Shown here piece by piece: positions 16,857-26,811 of a stretch of 53,963 nucleotides of DNA. How positions within the stretch are numbered: position 1 is the first letter of the stretch; each line of letters starts with the position of its first letter. The position numbers and the translations under genes are program-made. A model generated the notes under the pieces. The model was not told the DNA's origin and did not search any database. It saw only the letters and a program-made list of their open reading frames with translations. Source of the stretch: Bacteriovoracaceae bacterium (lineage in GTDB: Bacteria; Bdellovibrionota; Bacteriovoracia; Bacteriovoracales; Bacteriovoracaceae); contig CANFHC010000020.1 in assembly GCA_947446575.1 (NCBI GenBank), positions 1 through 53,963 of the forward strand, written 5' to 3'.

Positions 16857-18002
16857 ATGAAAATCAAAAGCTTAGTCCTATTTTGTCTTATTCCACTATC
16901 AATTTCCGCTGCGATTGAATCAAGCGATAAAATTAATGTTTTTGAAATGAAGCGCAAGCTGCAAGATCAAAGCAAAATGATTCAAAGTATGACTCGAGAA
17001 GTGGGCAATGTTGAGATGAATCTCGGCGTTCAAAATAAAAGATATCTGCGTTTAGCAGACGAACGAGCAAAAATCGAAGAGACATTGAGTCTGGCAAAAA
17101 GAAATGCGGACCTAGACAATCAATCCCTGAAAAAAAATTATAGTGAAACAAAATCCATTTTAATGGGTGTGCTTTTAAATAAATTAGAAAAAGCAGAAAG
17201 TGCTTCTGATTTGTTATCCCGAAAAATTTTAGTTGAGAATCTTCAAAGACGTCTAACAGACTTAGATGGAATGATGAAATCTAATAAAGCTGTTCAAGAT
17301 GATGTCGAAAGACTTTATCAGCGCCTTGAAGACTCCATGAAAACTGAAAAAGAATTACTTGCTTTGATGAGCGAGTTAGAACAAAAAAAGAAAGATTTGC
17401 ATGCCAGTATCGATGCCGAGGCTCAAAAAAAATCCAATGCGCAAAATCAGTTTGATGATGCTAAAAATAAATTGGCCATGGAAAGAGAGTCTCTTCATAA
17501 GGCTACTTTAAAAGAAAAATTACAGCCATTACAAATTACTGAAGAGATAAAAATTCCGTCACAATCTCAAGCGACCTCTCAAAGCCCTGGGCAAAAAGTA
17601 ATGGCAGCTGTAGTTGGCGCAGATTTTACCTCTCCCATTGTTCAATGTTTAGGAATTGATTATCAAAAAAAAGGTGTTACGTTTAACTTTCAAGGTAAGA
17701 ATGAAGTCTTAGCTCCAAAAGCCGGTAAAGTCGTTTATACGGGCGCTCTTGCTAGTTATGGAAATGTTTTAATGATTGATCATGGAAATGATACAAGAAC
17801 TGTTTTATTAGGGCAGTTCGATTATAGTGTAAAAAATGGGGACCCAATTCAGGCTTCCCAAATAGTAGGTTATACGAATCCGAGATCTAGTAATGGATTA
17901 GGTGACGGAAAAATTTATTTTGAAGTACGAAAAAACAATTTAGCACAAAATACATATTTGCTTTTAGATAAAAAAACGCTCGCGAAAAACATATCTAAAT
18001 AG
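16857..18002 (+). CDS. EnvC-like murein hydrolase activator (degenerate LytM domain)
   Basis: 381 residues from ATG 16857: signal peptide (about 1-19), a long coiled coil (about 25-235) and a C-terminal LytM/M23-like domain (about 270-370). The fold is recognisable from VLAPKAGKVVYTG, YGNVLMIDHG and GDPIQASQIVGYT. The expected HxH zinc motif is absent (the strand reads VLLGQFDY), so, like EnvC, it should activate amidases rather than cut peptidoglycan itself. Its place after ftsEX supports this. An upstream in-frame start at 16788 lies inside ftsX and would destroy the signal peptide. Confidence 0.88.
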   Translation: MKIKSLVLFCLIPLSISAAIESSDKINVFEMKRKLQDQSKMIQSMTREVGNVEMNLGVQNKRYLRLADERAKIEETLSLAKRNADLDNQSLKKNYSETKSILMGVLLNKLEKAESASDLLSRKILVENLQRRLTDLDGMMKSNKAVQDDVERLYQRLEDSMKTEKELLALMSELEQKKKDLHASIDAEAQKKSNAQNQFDDAKNKLAMERESLHKATLKEKLQPLQITEEIKIPSQSQATSQSPGQKVMAAVVGADFTSPIVQCLGIDYQKKGVTFNFQGKNEVLAPKAGKVVYTGALASYGNVLMIDHGNDTRTVLLGQFDYSVKNGDPIQASQIVGYTNPRSSNGLGDGKIYFEVRKNNLAQNTYLLLDKKTLAKNISK

Positions 18003-18030
18003 CATCTATCTTCTAGGGAAGGAGTAGATC

Positions 18031-19467
18031 ATGAAAAGAGGACTTTTAAGTCTCTTCGCTTTAGCCATTATAATTTTTCCGCACCATTCACTTCGGGCTG
18101 CAGGTGCTCTAGCAACAGATGCTAATGCAGATGCAGCGAAAAAATCTCGTTATGAAAAGTTAGAGCTCTTTAATAAAGTTCTCTATTTAATTGAATCGCA
18201 ATATTACCGCGAAGTTGACACTGAAAAATTAATCGAAGGTGCTCTTAACGGTATGATGAATACGTTAGATCCTCATTCCGCTTTTTTAGACCGAGAAATT
18301 TTTGCGAAAATGCAGGAAGAAACTTCGGGAGAGTTCGGAGGCTTAGGAATTGAAGTCACGCAAAAAGATGGATTACTTGTCATCATCACTCCAATTGAAG
18401 ATTCACCGGCGTTTAAAGCAGGAATTAAGCCGGGAGATAAGATTGTTGAGATCAATCATGAATCAATGGTGGGATCAACTTTAGAGCAGGCCATTGATAA
18501 ATTGCGCGGAAAAACAAAGAGTAAAATTATTTTAGGTATTGCTCGCGAAGGTGTAGATGGAGTTAAGAATTTTGAACTTACTCGTGAAATTGTCTATTTA
18601 AAACCTGTTAAGTATGAGCTTCTCCAAGATCAATTTGCATATATTAGACTTACGCAATTTCAAAAAAAATCAGCAGAGTATATTTCAGAGGCAATCATTA
18701 AGCTTCGCGGAGATACTAAAACTAAAGGTGGTCTAAAAGGAATTATTCTAGATTTAAGATCAAATCCAGGTGGTTTACTAGATGAAGCCGTAGATGTTTC
18801 TTCAATCTTTTTAAAAGATGGAATTGTTGTTTCGACAGAAGGGCGCGATCCTAAAAATAAAGAAATTCGTTATGTTAAAAAATCTGGTCATAAAGAATTA
18901 GATATTCCTGTCATTGTTTTAATTAATGGTTCAACGGCTTCAGCTTCAGAAATTGTTTCAGGAGCACTTCAAGATTCAAAACGTGCCATTATCATGGGAA
19001 CTCAATCTTTTGGAAAAGGATCTGTTCAATCAGTTGCTAAGATAGATGACCAAATTGGAGTTAAGTTAACGATAGCTCAATATATGACTCCAAGTGGAAA
19101 AAAAATTCAAGCAGTTGGGATTAAGCCTGATGTTGTTATTGATGAAGTAGAAGCAGAATTTGTAGAAAACAATAAAAAAGAATCTACTTTTATTCGCGAA
19201 AAAGATTTAAAAAATCACTTAACAGCAACAATCGAAACAGCAGAAGAACGAGCAAACAGAGAGGCTGTAGAATTAAAAGAGCGAATTGAGCGAACTGAAA
19301 GATTTAAGCAATTGAGAGAGAAAAAGAAAAAAGGGAAAACAAAAGAGGCCGTTGCTGAAAGTGATGAAGATGGAAACCGTAAAATTAGTCCGCGTGAAGA
19401 TTATCAAGTTCTTCAGGCCATTAATTATTTGAAAAATGTCGGGCTCATCAAAAGTTTAAAATTTTAA
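18031..19467 (+). CDS. ctpA: C-terminal processing protease (S41, CtpA-like)
   Basis: 478 residues: signal peptide (1-23), a helical part, a PDZ domain (about 100-185, with GGLGIEV and AGIKPGDKIVEIN) and an S41 catalytic core. The nucleophile is in TASASE (S304 by its spacing to the base K329 in SFGKGSVQ). The last ~90 residues are highly charged. CtpA enzymes trim periplasmic proteins and in other bacteria control wall hydrolases, which suits its place after ftsEX and the EnvC-like gene. Start ATG follows AAGGAG. Confidence 0.92.
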   Translation: MKRGLLSLFALAIIIFPHHSLRAAGALATDANADAAKKSRYEKLELFNKVLYLIESQYYREVDTEKLIEGALNGMMNTLDPHSAFLDREIFAKMQEETSGEFGGLGIEVTQKDGLLVIITPIEDSPAFKAGIKPGDKIVEINHESMVGSTLEQAIDKLRGKTKSKIILGIAREGVDGVKNFELTREIVYLKPVKYELLQDQFAYIRLTQFQKKSAEYISEAIIKLRGDTKTKGGLKGIILDLRSNPGGLLDEAVDVSSIFLKDGIVVSTEGRDPKNKEIRYVKKSGHKELDIPVIVLINGSTASASEIVSGALQDSKRAIIMGTQSFGKGSVQSVAKIDDQIGVKLTIAQYMTPSGKKIQAVGIKPDVVIDEVEAEFVENNKKESTFIREKDLKNHLTATIETAEERANREAVELKERIERTERFKQLREKKKKGKTKEAVAESDEDGNRKISPREDYQVLQAINYLKNVGLIKSLKF

Positions 19468-19470
19468 AAA

Positions 19471-20757
19471 GTGGAACTAGCAACTAAAAATGTTTCGGAA
19501 GTTATAAGTGAAATAAAAGAATTATTAGAGACTGAATTTTCTAATATTGCTATCGTTGGTGAAATTTCTAATCTTTCACTTTCTTCTTCCGGACATTGGT
19601 ATTTTACATTGTCTGATAAAGACGCCTCAATGAGTGCAGCACTTTTTAAAATGGATGCTCTTCGAAATCCTCTTATTAAAAAAATAAAAGATGGGGATAA
19701 AGTTATCGTCATTGGCGATATCAATGTTTATCCCAAGCGTGGAACTTTTCAAGTTATCGTGAAAAGAATCACCCCAATGGGAGTGGGCGATCTTAAAGAG
19801 CAATTTGAAAAACTAAAACGCAAACTCGCGAGCGAAGGTCTTTTTGATATAGATACTAAAAAAACTATTCCTGCTCTTCCAAAGCGTGTGGCGATCATTA
19901 CTGCTCAACGTGGCGCTGCCCTGGCTGATTTTATCAATATTTATAAAAGAAGATCTATCTGGATGGATCTCGTAGTTGTACCTACGTTAGTCCAAGGAGA
20001 TGATGCTCCTAGAGCATTAAGAGCTTCACTACACAATGTGATAAAGTATTCGATGGATGCTACTTCCGATAAAAAGATTGATCTTATTGTTTTGGCCCGC
20101 GGTGGTGGGAGCTTGGAAGACCTATGGGCATTTAATGACGAAGGACTTGCTTGGGATTTGCACAACTGTCCAATTCCTACAATCAGTGCCATCGGACATG
20201 AAGTAGATTTTTCTATTTCAGATTTTGTTTGTGATCTTCGTGCGGAGACTCCTTCAGCAGCTGCAGAAATAATCACTCATCAACAAACATTAATAAAAGA
20301 AAAAATGAGTACTCTAAAAGGGCGGCTTATTAGTTTTATCGAAATTAAAACGAGTCGGATTCACAATCGTCTCAAATATGCTCACCCAAATTCCATTCTC
20401 AATATTATCTGGAGTGTCTTTAATTCTTATCAAAAAAGACTAACCCGAGTTGATTTAAGAAATAGGTTCGGAGAGCTGACGCATATCCATGAGTTTTACC
20501 TAGAACTAGATGAAAATTTAGAGGCGATGAAAACCTCACTTAAGGAAAAAATGATTTCACTTAATCACAGGCTTGATAAGTCTATGGGGCTTTTAAAAGT
20601 GCTCAACCCCAAAAATGTTTTAGAGCGTGGTTATGGATATGTGGAGACGGCAGAAGGCGGCGTTATTACTTCAGCAAAAGAGATGAAGCGCATTGGCAGC
20701 GAGGTAGAATTGAATTTACATTTTCACGATGGTAAAACAAAGATAAAGAAAATATAA
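19471..20757 (+). CDS. xseA: Exodeoxyribonuclease VII large subunit
   Basis: 428 residues: an N-terminal OB fold (about 10-95, with VGEISNLS and GHWYFTLSD), a catalytic region with ARGGGSLEDLW, ISAIGHEVDF and LRAETPSAAAE, a coiled-coil stretch, and the C-terminal GYGYV segment. With XseB it degrades single-stranded DNA. The start is GTG 19471, three bases after the ctpA stop, with no strong ribosome site, so translation is probably coupled. No xseB gene is seen next door; the following gene is a kinase-like protein. Confidence 0.93.
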   Translation: MELATKNVSEVISEIKELLETEFSNIAIVGEISNLSLSSSGHWYFTLSDKDASMSAALFKMDALRNPLIKKIKDGDKVIVIGDINVYPKRGTFQVIVKRITPMGVGDLKEQFEKLKRKLASEGLFDIDTKKTIPALPKRVAIITAQRGAALADFINIYKRRSIWMDLVVVPTLVQGDDAPRALRASLHNVIKYSMDATSDKKIDLIVLARGGGSLEDLWAFNDEGLAWDLHNCPIPTISAIGHEVDFSISDFVCDLRAETPSAAAEIITHQQTLIKEKMSTLKGRLISFIEIKTSRIHNRLKYAHPNSILNIIWSVFNSYQKRLTRVDLRNRFGELTHIHEFYLELDENLEAMKTSLKEKMISLNHRLDKSMGLLKVLNPKNVLERGYGYVETAEGGVITSAKEMKRIGSEVELNLHFHDGKTKIKKI

Positions 20758-20764
20758 GAAAATC

Positions 20765-22429
20765 GTGAAAAATAAACTTAAAACGAAAATCAATTTTATA
20801 GTAGATCAAAGACTGATTCAAGAGGATCGGACTGAGTTTCTGATTCGTGCCTTACATGATGATAAAATTAAATTTCAAACTGAACCAAAAGAAAATGACG
20901 ATCTCAACTTAACAGTTATATTTTCTCATAAAAAAAGCCTCAGGAATTTCTCGAAATATAAAAATCGCATTATAGTCTTAGATTCCAATGATGATTATGT
21001 GTCTGCACCACTAGAGCGAGTAAACCTCAATTCAAATGAAGAGATTCTTCAATTTTTAGGAAAAGTTTTTATTATTGAAAAACGATCGTTGCTTCAAGCT
21101 AAAATTCGAGAAAGTGAAAAAATCTATGAGATGATTAAAGTACATAATCTAGAAAAACCTTCTTCTGTATTTCAAAATTTTACTATAGATGAAAAAAAAG
21201 ATATCGAAAATCTCTTAGATTTAGAAATACTTCTACTCGGCGTAGACCTTGTAAAAGATTGGAATATTCATTTTAAAGCCTTCTCAAAAAAGCATTCTCA
21301 GTTGCAACAATTAACTCTTTACAGCGGAGCGGAGCTGTTGGAAGAAGATGGAGTTAGTGATGACGGGACTCTCATCTTCAATCTTCCTTATAATGACCTT
21401 TTTCTTTGTCTGAAATTTAAATCAAATGAGTTGCGAGAATATTCACTTGCTATCGAAATGCTATTGACTATGATCTTGAGAACAATCCAAATTCAAGACC
21501 AACAACTTATAAAAAGTGATGGTGAAATTGATTTTTGGAAAAAAATTTTTTCAAAAATACCTTACCCAATGGCCGTTATTTCAAGTCTTGGTGACTTACT
21601 TATTTATAATGAGTCATTTGCTAAAATTGGAATTTTACCAAAAGAATGTTTAAGGTTTAAAGACCAGGAAAGCTTAGAAATTTTTCAACAATTTTACAAA
21701 GTCCGAAGAATTGAATTTCCTATCAATCTTATTAACGTATCGTACTTTGTTTTTTACACATCTGAAGCTCGAGAAAATAAATTGCCTAAAGGTCCTACTA
21801 AATTATCGAATAAAGGAACTGTGGACGAGTTAGGAATCATCTCGAGTTCTATTGCCCATGAACTTAATAATCCACTGGCTGGAATTTTGGCGGCCCTTTC
21901 ATTGCTGTCCCTAGAAGAAGGTTGGTCGGCTGATAATCTCGTCGATTTAGACGATATGAAAAATGGAGCAAAAAGATGTAAGGAGCTCGTAGAAATATTC
22001 TTAGGCTTTTCTAAGTTTTCACCAGCAGCAGGGCATGCACCGTCGATAAATGCTTCAGTGGACCAAGCAATTAATTTGTTGCGCTTTAGAATGATTGAGT
22101 CCAATTTAAGATTGGATATAAAATATACTCCGACATTAGAAATATTTTCTCACCAGGTGAACTCGTCAATTCTTTCAATGATTCTTTATCTGATTTTAAG
22201 TGAACTCATGACTGCATTTGCGCATGAAAGATTGATAACTCAAACTCATGTTACAGCGATGAGTGGTGAAGTGCTAGAGTTCTCTAATCAAATTGTTATA
22301 AAATTAGAGCATGATTTTGAATATGAAGAAAAATTAGCACAATCAAAGTTAATTCAACATTTACTTGTTTTTGAAAAGTTGGAAATTAATTTTTTACGAC
22401 AAGAAATTAGACTCATTTATCGCGCTTAA
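20765..22429 (+). CDS. Histidine-kinase-like protein with degenerate ATPase domain
   Basis: 554 residues. Residues 1-255 form an unknown receiver- or sensor-like region. A PAS-like segment lies at about 258-335 (PMAVISSLGDLLIYNESF). A HisKA phospho-acceptor helix with H365 in SIAHELNNPL follows. After it the normal ATP-binding boxes are missing: the N-box position reads ILSELMTAF, and no DxGxGI or later Gly box is seen before the C-terminus. It could be phosphorylated by another kinase or act as a scaffold. The GTG start is eight bases after xseA. No response regulator is adjacent. It has no obvious membrane segment, so it is cytoplasmic. Confidence 0.75.
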   Translation: MKNKLKTKINFIVDQRLIQEDRTEFLIRALHDDKIKFQTEPKENDDLNLTVIFSHKKSLRNFSKYKNRIIVLDSNDDYVSAPLERVNLNSNEEILQFLGKVFIIEKRSLLQAKIRESEKIYEMIKVHNLEKPSSVFQNFTIDEKKDIENLLDLEILLLGVDLVKDWNIHFKAFSKKHSQLQQLTLYSGAELLEEDGVSDDGTLIFNLPYNDLFLCLKFKSNELREYSLAIEMLLTMILRTIQIQDQQLIKSDGEIDFWKKIFSKIPYPMAVISSLGDLLIYNESFAKIGILPKECLRFKDQESLEIFQQFYKVRRIEFPINLINVSYFVFYTSEARENKLPKGPTKLSNKGTVDELGIISSSIAHELNNPLAGILAALSLLSLEEGWSADNLVDLDDMKNGAKRCKELVEIFLGFSKFSPAAGHAPSINASVDQAINLLRFRMIESNLRLDIKYTPTLEIFSHQVNSSILSMILYLILSELMTAFAHERLITQTHVTAMSGEVLEFSNQIVIKLEHDFEYEEKLAQSKLIQHLLVFEKLEINFLRQEIRLIYRA

Positions 22430-22439
22430 GAATTGAATC

Positions 22440-23735
22440 CTATAAGTAATCTTGTGGAAAATTATAATTATTTGGGTTTTTCTCAATAAAAGTCTCAAGA
22501 GGTATTTTTAAATCAGCATTTACAATTTTCTGAGCACTTTTATTTATTAAAAGATAGTCAGGATTAGATCGCAAGAAAACAACCAAAAAATTATGAATGA
22601 TAGGGGATAGGTGGTCTTTTTTTAGTTTAGATTGACTGATTCTTGTACTTTTCGAATTTATATATTGGACGAGTTTATTTTGATGAGTTGGATATCTAAA
22701 AACTAATTCCATTTTGTGGTGCAATGAAGCCAGAGGGTAAATCACATACTGCTCTGGTATTAAATGATTCATTACTAAAAAGTCATGACTGAATTCTATT
22801 GGTGTTGAGATGTTTACGTTATCAAAAACAATCTTGTTCAATTCACAAAGCTTAACAATCGTTTCTTTTTGTAGGGCTTCGCTAAGTTTTGAAAAATAAG
22901 TTGAAAGTTCAATGAGTCCCTGGAAGTAAGGACCAATCATTTTGATGGTTAAAATTTCATAGGGAACTTCTTTTATTTTTTGAACAATATACTTCGTTTC
23001 TTCTGGGCGAGAAAGACTTGGAAAAGAAAATAGTACAATGCCCTCTGCTCCCTTTAATGTAACTAAAATAGGCGTTTTGATAGATTCAATTTGTGCCACT
23101 ATATCATTTATTGAAGTTTCTTTTTTATAATGAATGCGATCAAGTTCAAATTTATTCTTTGGATAATAAAGACTATTCACTTTATGTATTTTTTTATGAA
23201 TAAAAATGCTTAGGAATTTTAAAAGTAATTCTGCTGAAGCTAAAGCATCATCAAGAGCTCTATGAGCTTTTTGATGTTTTAAATTAAAAATTTTACTCAT
23301 ATAATTAAGGTTTGAACTTAATAAATTGGGAATCATATATTTAGTCATGAGATTCGTGCATATAGCCTTATTTGTAATTTCTTCTTTGCCAGCTCGTCTT
23401 AGGACAGAATTAAAAAATGGAACATCAAATGAAGTATTATGGGCCACTAGTATTGAATTTCCCATAAATTCTAAAATTTCATCGATAACATCTTCAATAA
23501 CAGGAGCATCATTAACATCAGCTTCTTTTATATTTGTTAGTTTTTGGATAAAGTCGGGAATTTGTATTTCTGGTTTAATCAAAAAACTTTTTTGATCAAC
23601 GATCTTGAGTTGTTCAACTCGAACTAATCCAATTTCAATGATTTTATCGTTTGAGTGGTTTCCACCGGTGGTCTCTAGATCAAATACGCAAAAAGAAAGG
23701 TCGTGGAGAAGTTGATAAGAACTATTCGTCGTCAT
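22440..23735 (-). CDS. DEDDh exonuclease-domain protein (DNA Pol III epsilon-like)
   Basis: 431 residues. An N-terminal DEDDh 3'-5' exonuclease domain covers about 12-180: FDLETTG with D19 and E21, HNTSFDVPFF, and the HRALDDALAS His-Asp motif. The rest (180-431) is not recognised and carries no GIY-YIG or helicase motif. Stand-alone epsilon-like exonucleases act in repair or RNA trimming; the partner is unknown. It converges with the histidine-kinase-like gene with a gap of only 10 bases. ATG at 23735 is supported by the domain starting right behind it. Confidence 0.82.
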   Translation of the reverse strand: MTTNSSYQLLHDLSFCVFDLETTGGNHSNDKIIEIGLVRVEQLKIVDQKSFLIKPEIQIPDFIQKLTNIKEADVNDAPVIEDVIDEILEFMGNSILVAHNTSFDVPFFNSVLRRAGKEEITNKAICTNLMTKYMIPNLLSSNLNYMSKIFNLKHQKAHRALDDALASAELLLKFLSIFIHKKIHKVNSLYYPKNKFELDRIHYKKETSINDIVAQIESIKTPILVTLKGAEGIVLFSFPSLSRPEETKYIVQKIKEVPYEILTIKMIGPYFQGLIELSTYFSKLSEALQKETIVKLCELNKIVFDNVNISTPIEFSHDFLVMNHLIPEQYVIYPLASLHHKMELVFRYPTHQNKLVQYINSKSTRISQSKLKKDHLSPIIHNFLVVFLRSNPDYLLINKSAQKIVNADLKIPLETFIEKNPNNYNFPQDYL

Positions 23736-23808
23736 ATAAATCCTTTAGTCGAACATTCGTTCGATTACATTTGGATTTCAAGTTTACTCTCTTAGCGAAG
23801 GGGATTCA

Positions 23809-23850
23809 AGAAGAAAATAGGCTCCAACTTTACGTAACCTAGGAGCCTAT
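23809..23850 (-). terminator. Terminator after the transglycosylase gene
   Basis: On the minus strand ATAGGCTCC (23850-23842) pairs with GGAGCCTAT (23825-23817) across a 16-base loop, followed by the T-rich run TTTCTTCTT. It starts eight bases beyond the stop of the SLT-domain gene and lies upstream of the exonuclease gene, so it separates the two minus-strand transcripts. Confidence 0.75.
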
Positions 23851-23858
23851 AGAATGAC

Positions 23859-25193
23859 TTATTTACCTTTTATACCACTAGAAGTTTGCCTATAAGCAGG
23901 TACACCAGATTGTTTGCAACCTTCCTGATCAAGTGATTTTGCAATAGATTCAGAAGGAAGAGTTACGTGTTGAATAACTCGAGCAACGTGTCTTTGGACG
24001 ATACAGCTTTTAAACCAGCTTTGAGTAAGAGTTGAGTCCTTTTTAAACCACTCACCGGCAGATTTAGCTGCATCCATATCGCTAAAAGTAATATTGTCTG
24101 TACCTACTTTATATTTTCCACCCCAGTGAAGTGCTTCAATCAAATCGAGTGGATTCATTGCTGGAAGTTCACTGCTTTTGGCTTGGTAATAATAGCCAAC
24201 CAACTTAGATTGCATAGGTCCTGCGTTGTACATTGCTACGGCCATTAACCATCCAGTATGAAGTGGATAATATTTAGTTGCGTATGTATTTTTACATGCG
24301 CGTTGATAAGATTTTCCAGCTGAGTAAATTTCATTTTCTTTTAGTTTTGAAGGAACGAAGTGATCGTATAAACCTCTTAATGTTTTTGCTTTAAAGTTAA
24401 CTGAAAGGGCAATGTCCTGGCAGTTGTTTACAAAAGAAGAAATGGCTTGGTAACGTTTTGATTGCAGATTGTTATTAGCTGAGGGAAAGCTTCCTTCTAC
24501 TTGCTCAGAAGAAATTCCTTTAAAATCTTCAGATGTTAATTGGTAAGATGCTCTTGCACCTAAGTTTTTAATCGCAAGATCATAAAATGATTTAACAATA
24601 TTTGTCGGAAGAGCATCGTCATCACAGTTAATATCTGAAGGCCATCGGTATTTAGCTTTTTCTTCATTTGAAAGAGTGTTCATGCCAGAGCACCATTCTT
24701 GAATATTAAGCTGAGACATACCACAAGAAAAATTTCCACCATCTGGTGAAATTCCCAATGATGACATTAGTGATTCTTGTTTCATCGCTCCGATTAAGAC
24801 TTGAGGAGGGATTTCATATTTTAGTGTTGCTGCTTGAATCGCAGCCAATTTATCTTGAACTTTTCTACCACCATCAACAATCATCCAAGCTTGTTCAAGA
24901 GTCGCAGGACTAAAGCTTCCAGTTTTTAGTGCTTCTCTTCTTAGCACTTCTTGATTGCGACAAAATTTTAAATCTGCTGCTTTGTTATTTCTCCAATCTA
25001 GTATTTCTTCTTTAGTTGTTTCATCTGGAAAATCACTATAAACATTTTCTACGCGAGTAAGGTCAGGGCAGGGTAGTCCTCTTACTAAAATTTCTTCCGG
25101 ACAAAGTACGGCTGGATTATCCCATGAAGTTGCGGCAACAAGTGAAGTTGCTTGCAGCGATAAAGCGATAGTCGCGAGCAAAAATTTTTTCAT
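23859..25193 (-). CDS. Secreted lytic transglycosylase (SLT domain)
   Basis: 444 residues with a signal peptide (about 1-21). The mature N-terminal part is rich in Cys pairs. The lysozyme-like SLT core begins near residue 125: the catalytic Glu is E140 in GAMKQES, followed by CGMSQLN (157-163) and the late MYNAGP motif. Members cut the MurNAc-GlcNAc bond to give 1,6-anhydro sugars. The spacing between E140 and the second motif is short, and two long insertions separate it from MYNAGP. It is divergent from the deacetylase lipoprotein gene and heads a cluster of wall enzymes. Confidence 0.85.
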   Translation of the reverse strand: MKKFLLATIALSLQATSLVAATSWDNPAVLCPEEILVRGLPCPDLTRVENVYSDFPDETTKEEILDWRNNKAADLKFCRNQEVLRREALKTGSFSPATLEQAWMIVDGGRKVQDKLAAIQAATLKYEIPPQVLIGAMKQESLMSSLGISPDGGNFSCGMSQLNIQEWCSGMNTLSNEEKAKYRWPSDINCDDDALPTNIVKSFYDLAIKNLGARASYQLTSEDFKGISSEQVEGSFPSANNNLQSKRYQAISSFVNNCQDIALSVNFKAKTLRGLYDHFVPSKLKENEIYSAGKSYQRACKNTYATKYYPLHTGWLMAVAMYNAGPMQSKLVGYYYQAKSSELPAMNPLDLIEALHWGGKYKVGTDNITFSDMDAAKSAGEWFKKDSTLTQSWFKSCIVQRHVARVIQHVTLPSESIAKSLDQEGCKQSGVPAYRQTSSGIKGK

Positions 25194-25386
25194 AAATACA
25201 TCTCTTTTAGGAATGTCTATTAATAAGAAGTTCCTGCAAAATACAAAACTTGAAGTAAGAGGGCCATAGCTCTATGAAAATAATACACTACTAATCTACT
25301 CAAATGATTAGTTAGAATTTTTCCTTAATAAGGATATGCATTTGTACGATAAAGCCTTGTTACACTCTTAAATTAGAGGAGATTCT

Positions 25387-26811
25387 ATGCGTATAACTTA
25401 TCCATTACTTTTATCTTTAATGCTAACTTCATGTGCTGCTTATAAAGTTCAAGGGCCTATGCACGCTCCACCTTCGGTTCGCGAGCCAAGTTCTTCAGAT
25501 GATGAAGTTAATCTTAATAAGGGTTTTGAAGCGATGATGAATGCCCAAGATCCAGAAAAGGAATTCGTTGATTACTTAAGTCGTCTTAAAAGTATATTCG
25601 TTAGAGCAGAGTCTAACCTCGCCGAATTTGACCATGAATTAGATGAAGCAGTAGCGGCTTCAACAGGCCTGTCCTTTGATAATTCTAAAACATACAAAAA
25701 GTTAATCATTTTGTGGGGATTAAGCCACAGATTAGAAGATAAAATTATTTTTCATTATTTGAAACTCACAGACATGGCTTACGATAAATCAATTCCATCT
25801 GATAAAAGAAAATTAGCCAAGAATATTATTCGCAAATTTAAAGGTAAACTAGATTCAAAAGACCCAATGGAAAAAATTTCTTTTGATGAATTAAAAGTTC
25901 ATATCGCAGCTGCGATTAAAGAAAGAAAAGGTATTTCAACTAAATCGATCAATCCAGCTGAATTACCAGCAAATAATTTTAAAGACGACGCTGAAAAACT
26001 AACGACTTTGAGAGCATACCGCACTCAATTGCAAGCAGTGGGAAAAGCTGAACAAGAATCTAACGACGAACTAGCTTTAAAAATTGAATCAGATTCTGAA
26101 AAACTTCAATTGGTAGATCAGTCAACTGGCCGTGAGCCGCAAAGTAATTTAAAATTTTATTCTAGTCCAGGACCAAACGGAAACGTCATGGGATTAATTT
26201 TTCCTAAAAATGTTTGGGCATTAACATATGACGATGGTCCCAACCCAACGCATACACCTGCCATTTTAAAAAACCTAGAAACATTGGGAATCAAGGCAAC
26301 ATTTTTCTGGTTAGCAGAAAATGTTATTCGCTATCAAAGCGTGGTTGACCTCGTGAAAGAAAAAGAAATGGTAAGAGCAAATCACTCTTGGTCACATGCT
26401 CAGCTTCCTAAACTAGATACGGCGGGACTACAAAAAGAAATTGTTCAATCTACTGAAGTTGAAACGAAAGCCTATGGAGAAAAACCAAAATTTTTTCGCT
26501 GTCCTTATGGAGCAGGAAACTCAGTTCCACGCATTAGAGAAATGATAGCTGGGTTAGACATGATTCACGTTTTCTGGAACGTTGATACACTAGACTGGCA
26601 AGATAAAGATCCAGACTCAATTGTAGAACGTGCAAAAAAACAAATGTTAGCGGCTGGACACGGAGTAATTTTATTCCACGACATTCATCCACAATCAGTC
26701 ATAGCTTCTAGAAAACTAGTCGAATGGTCACAAATTCAAAAAGGTGACAATGCAATCCGCTGGGTTACAATTCCAGAGATAGTTAATGAAATGAACGGGG
26801 ACGGAAAATAA
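25387..26811 (+). CDS. Polysaccharide deacetylase lipoprotein (NodB domain)
   Basis: 474 residues. The lipobox Leu-Thr-Ser-Cys (C16) marks a lipoprotein. A helical, charged region (about 25-255) precedes a carbohydrate esterase 4 domain (about 275-465). Motif 1 is TYDDGPN with D282-D283; the metal His pair is H333 and H337 in NHSWSH; later motifs RCPYGAGN and ILFHDIH are intact. The family removes N-acetyl groups from peptidoglycan or chitin oligomers. In Bdellovibrio related enzymes deacetylate prey wall; a host-wall role is equally possible. ATG follows a GAGGAG site. The next gene overlaps its stop. Confidence 0.88.
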   Translation: MRITYPLLLSLMLTSCAAYKVQGPMHAPPSVREPSSSDDEVNLNKGFEAMMNAQDPEKEFVDYLSRLKSIFVRAESNLAEFDHELDEAVAASTGLSFDNSKTYKKLIILWGLSHRLEDKIIFHYLKLTDMAYDKSIPSDKRKLAKNIIRKFKGKLDSKDPMEKISFDELKVHIAAAIKERKGISTKSINPAELPANNFKDDAEKLTTLRAYRTQLQAVGKAEQESNDELALKIESDSEKLQLVDQSTGREPQSNLKFYSSPGPNGNVMGLIFPKNVWALTYDDGPNPTHTPAILKNLETLGIKATFFWLAENVIRYQSVVDLVKEKEMVRANHSWSHAQLPKLDTAGLQKEIVQSTEVETKAYGEKPKFFRCPYGAGNSVPRIREMIAGLDMIHVFWNVDTLDWQDKDPDSIVERAKKQMLAAGHGVILFHDIHPQSVIASRKLVEWSQIQKGDNAIRWVTIPEIVNEMNGDGK

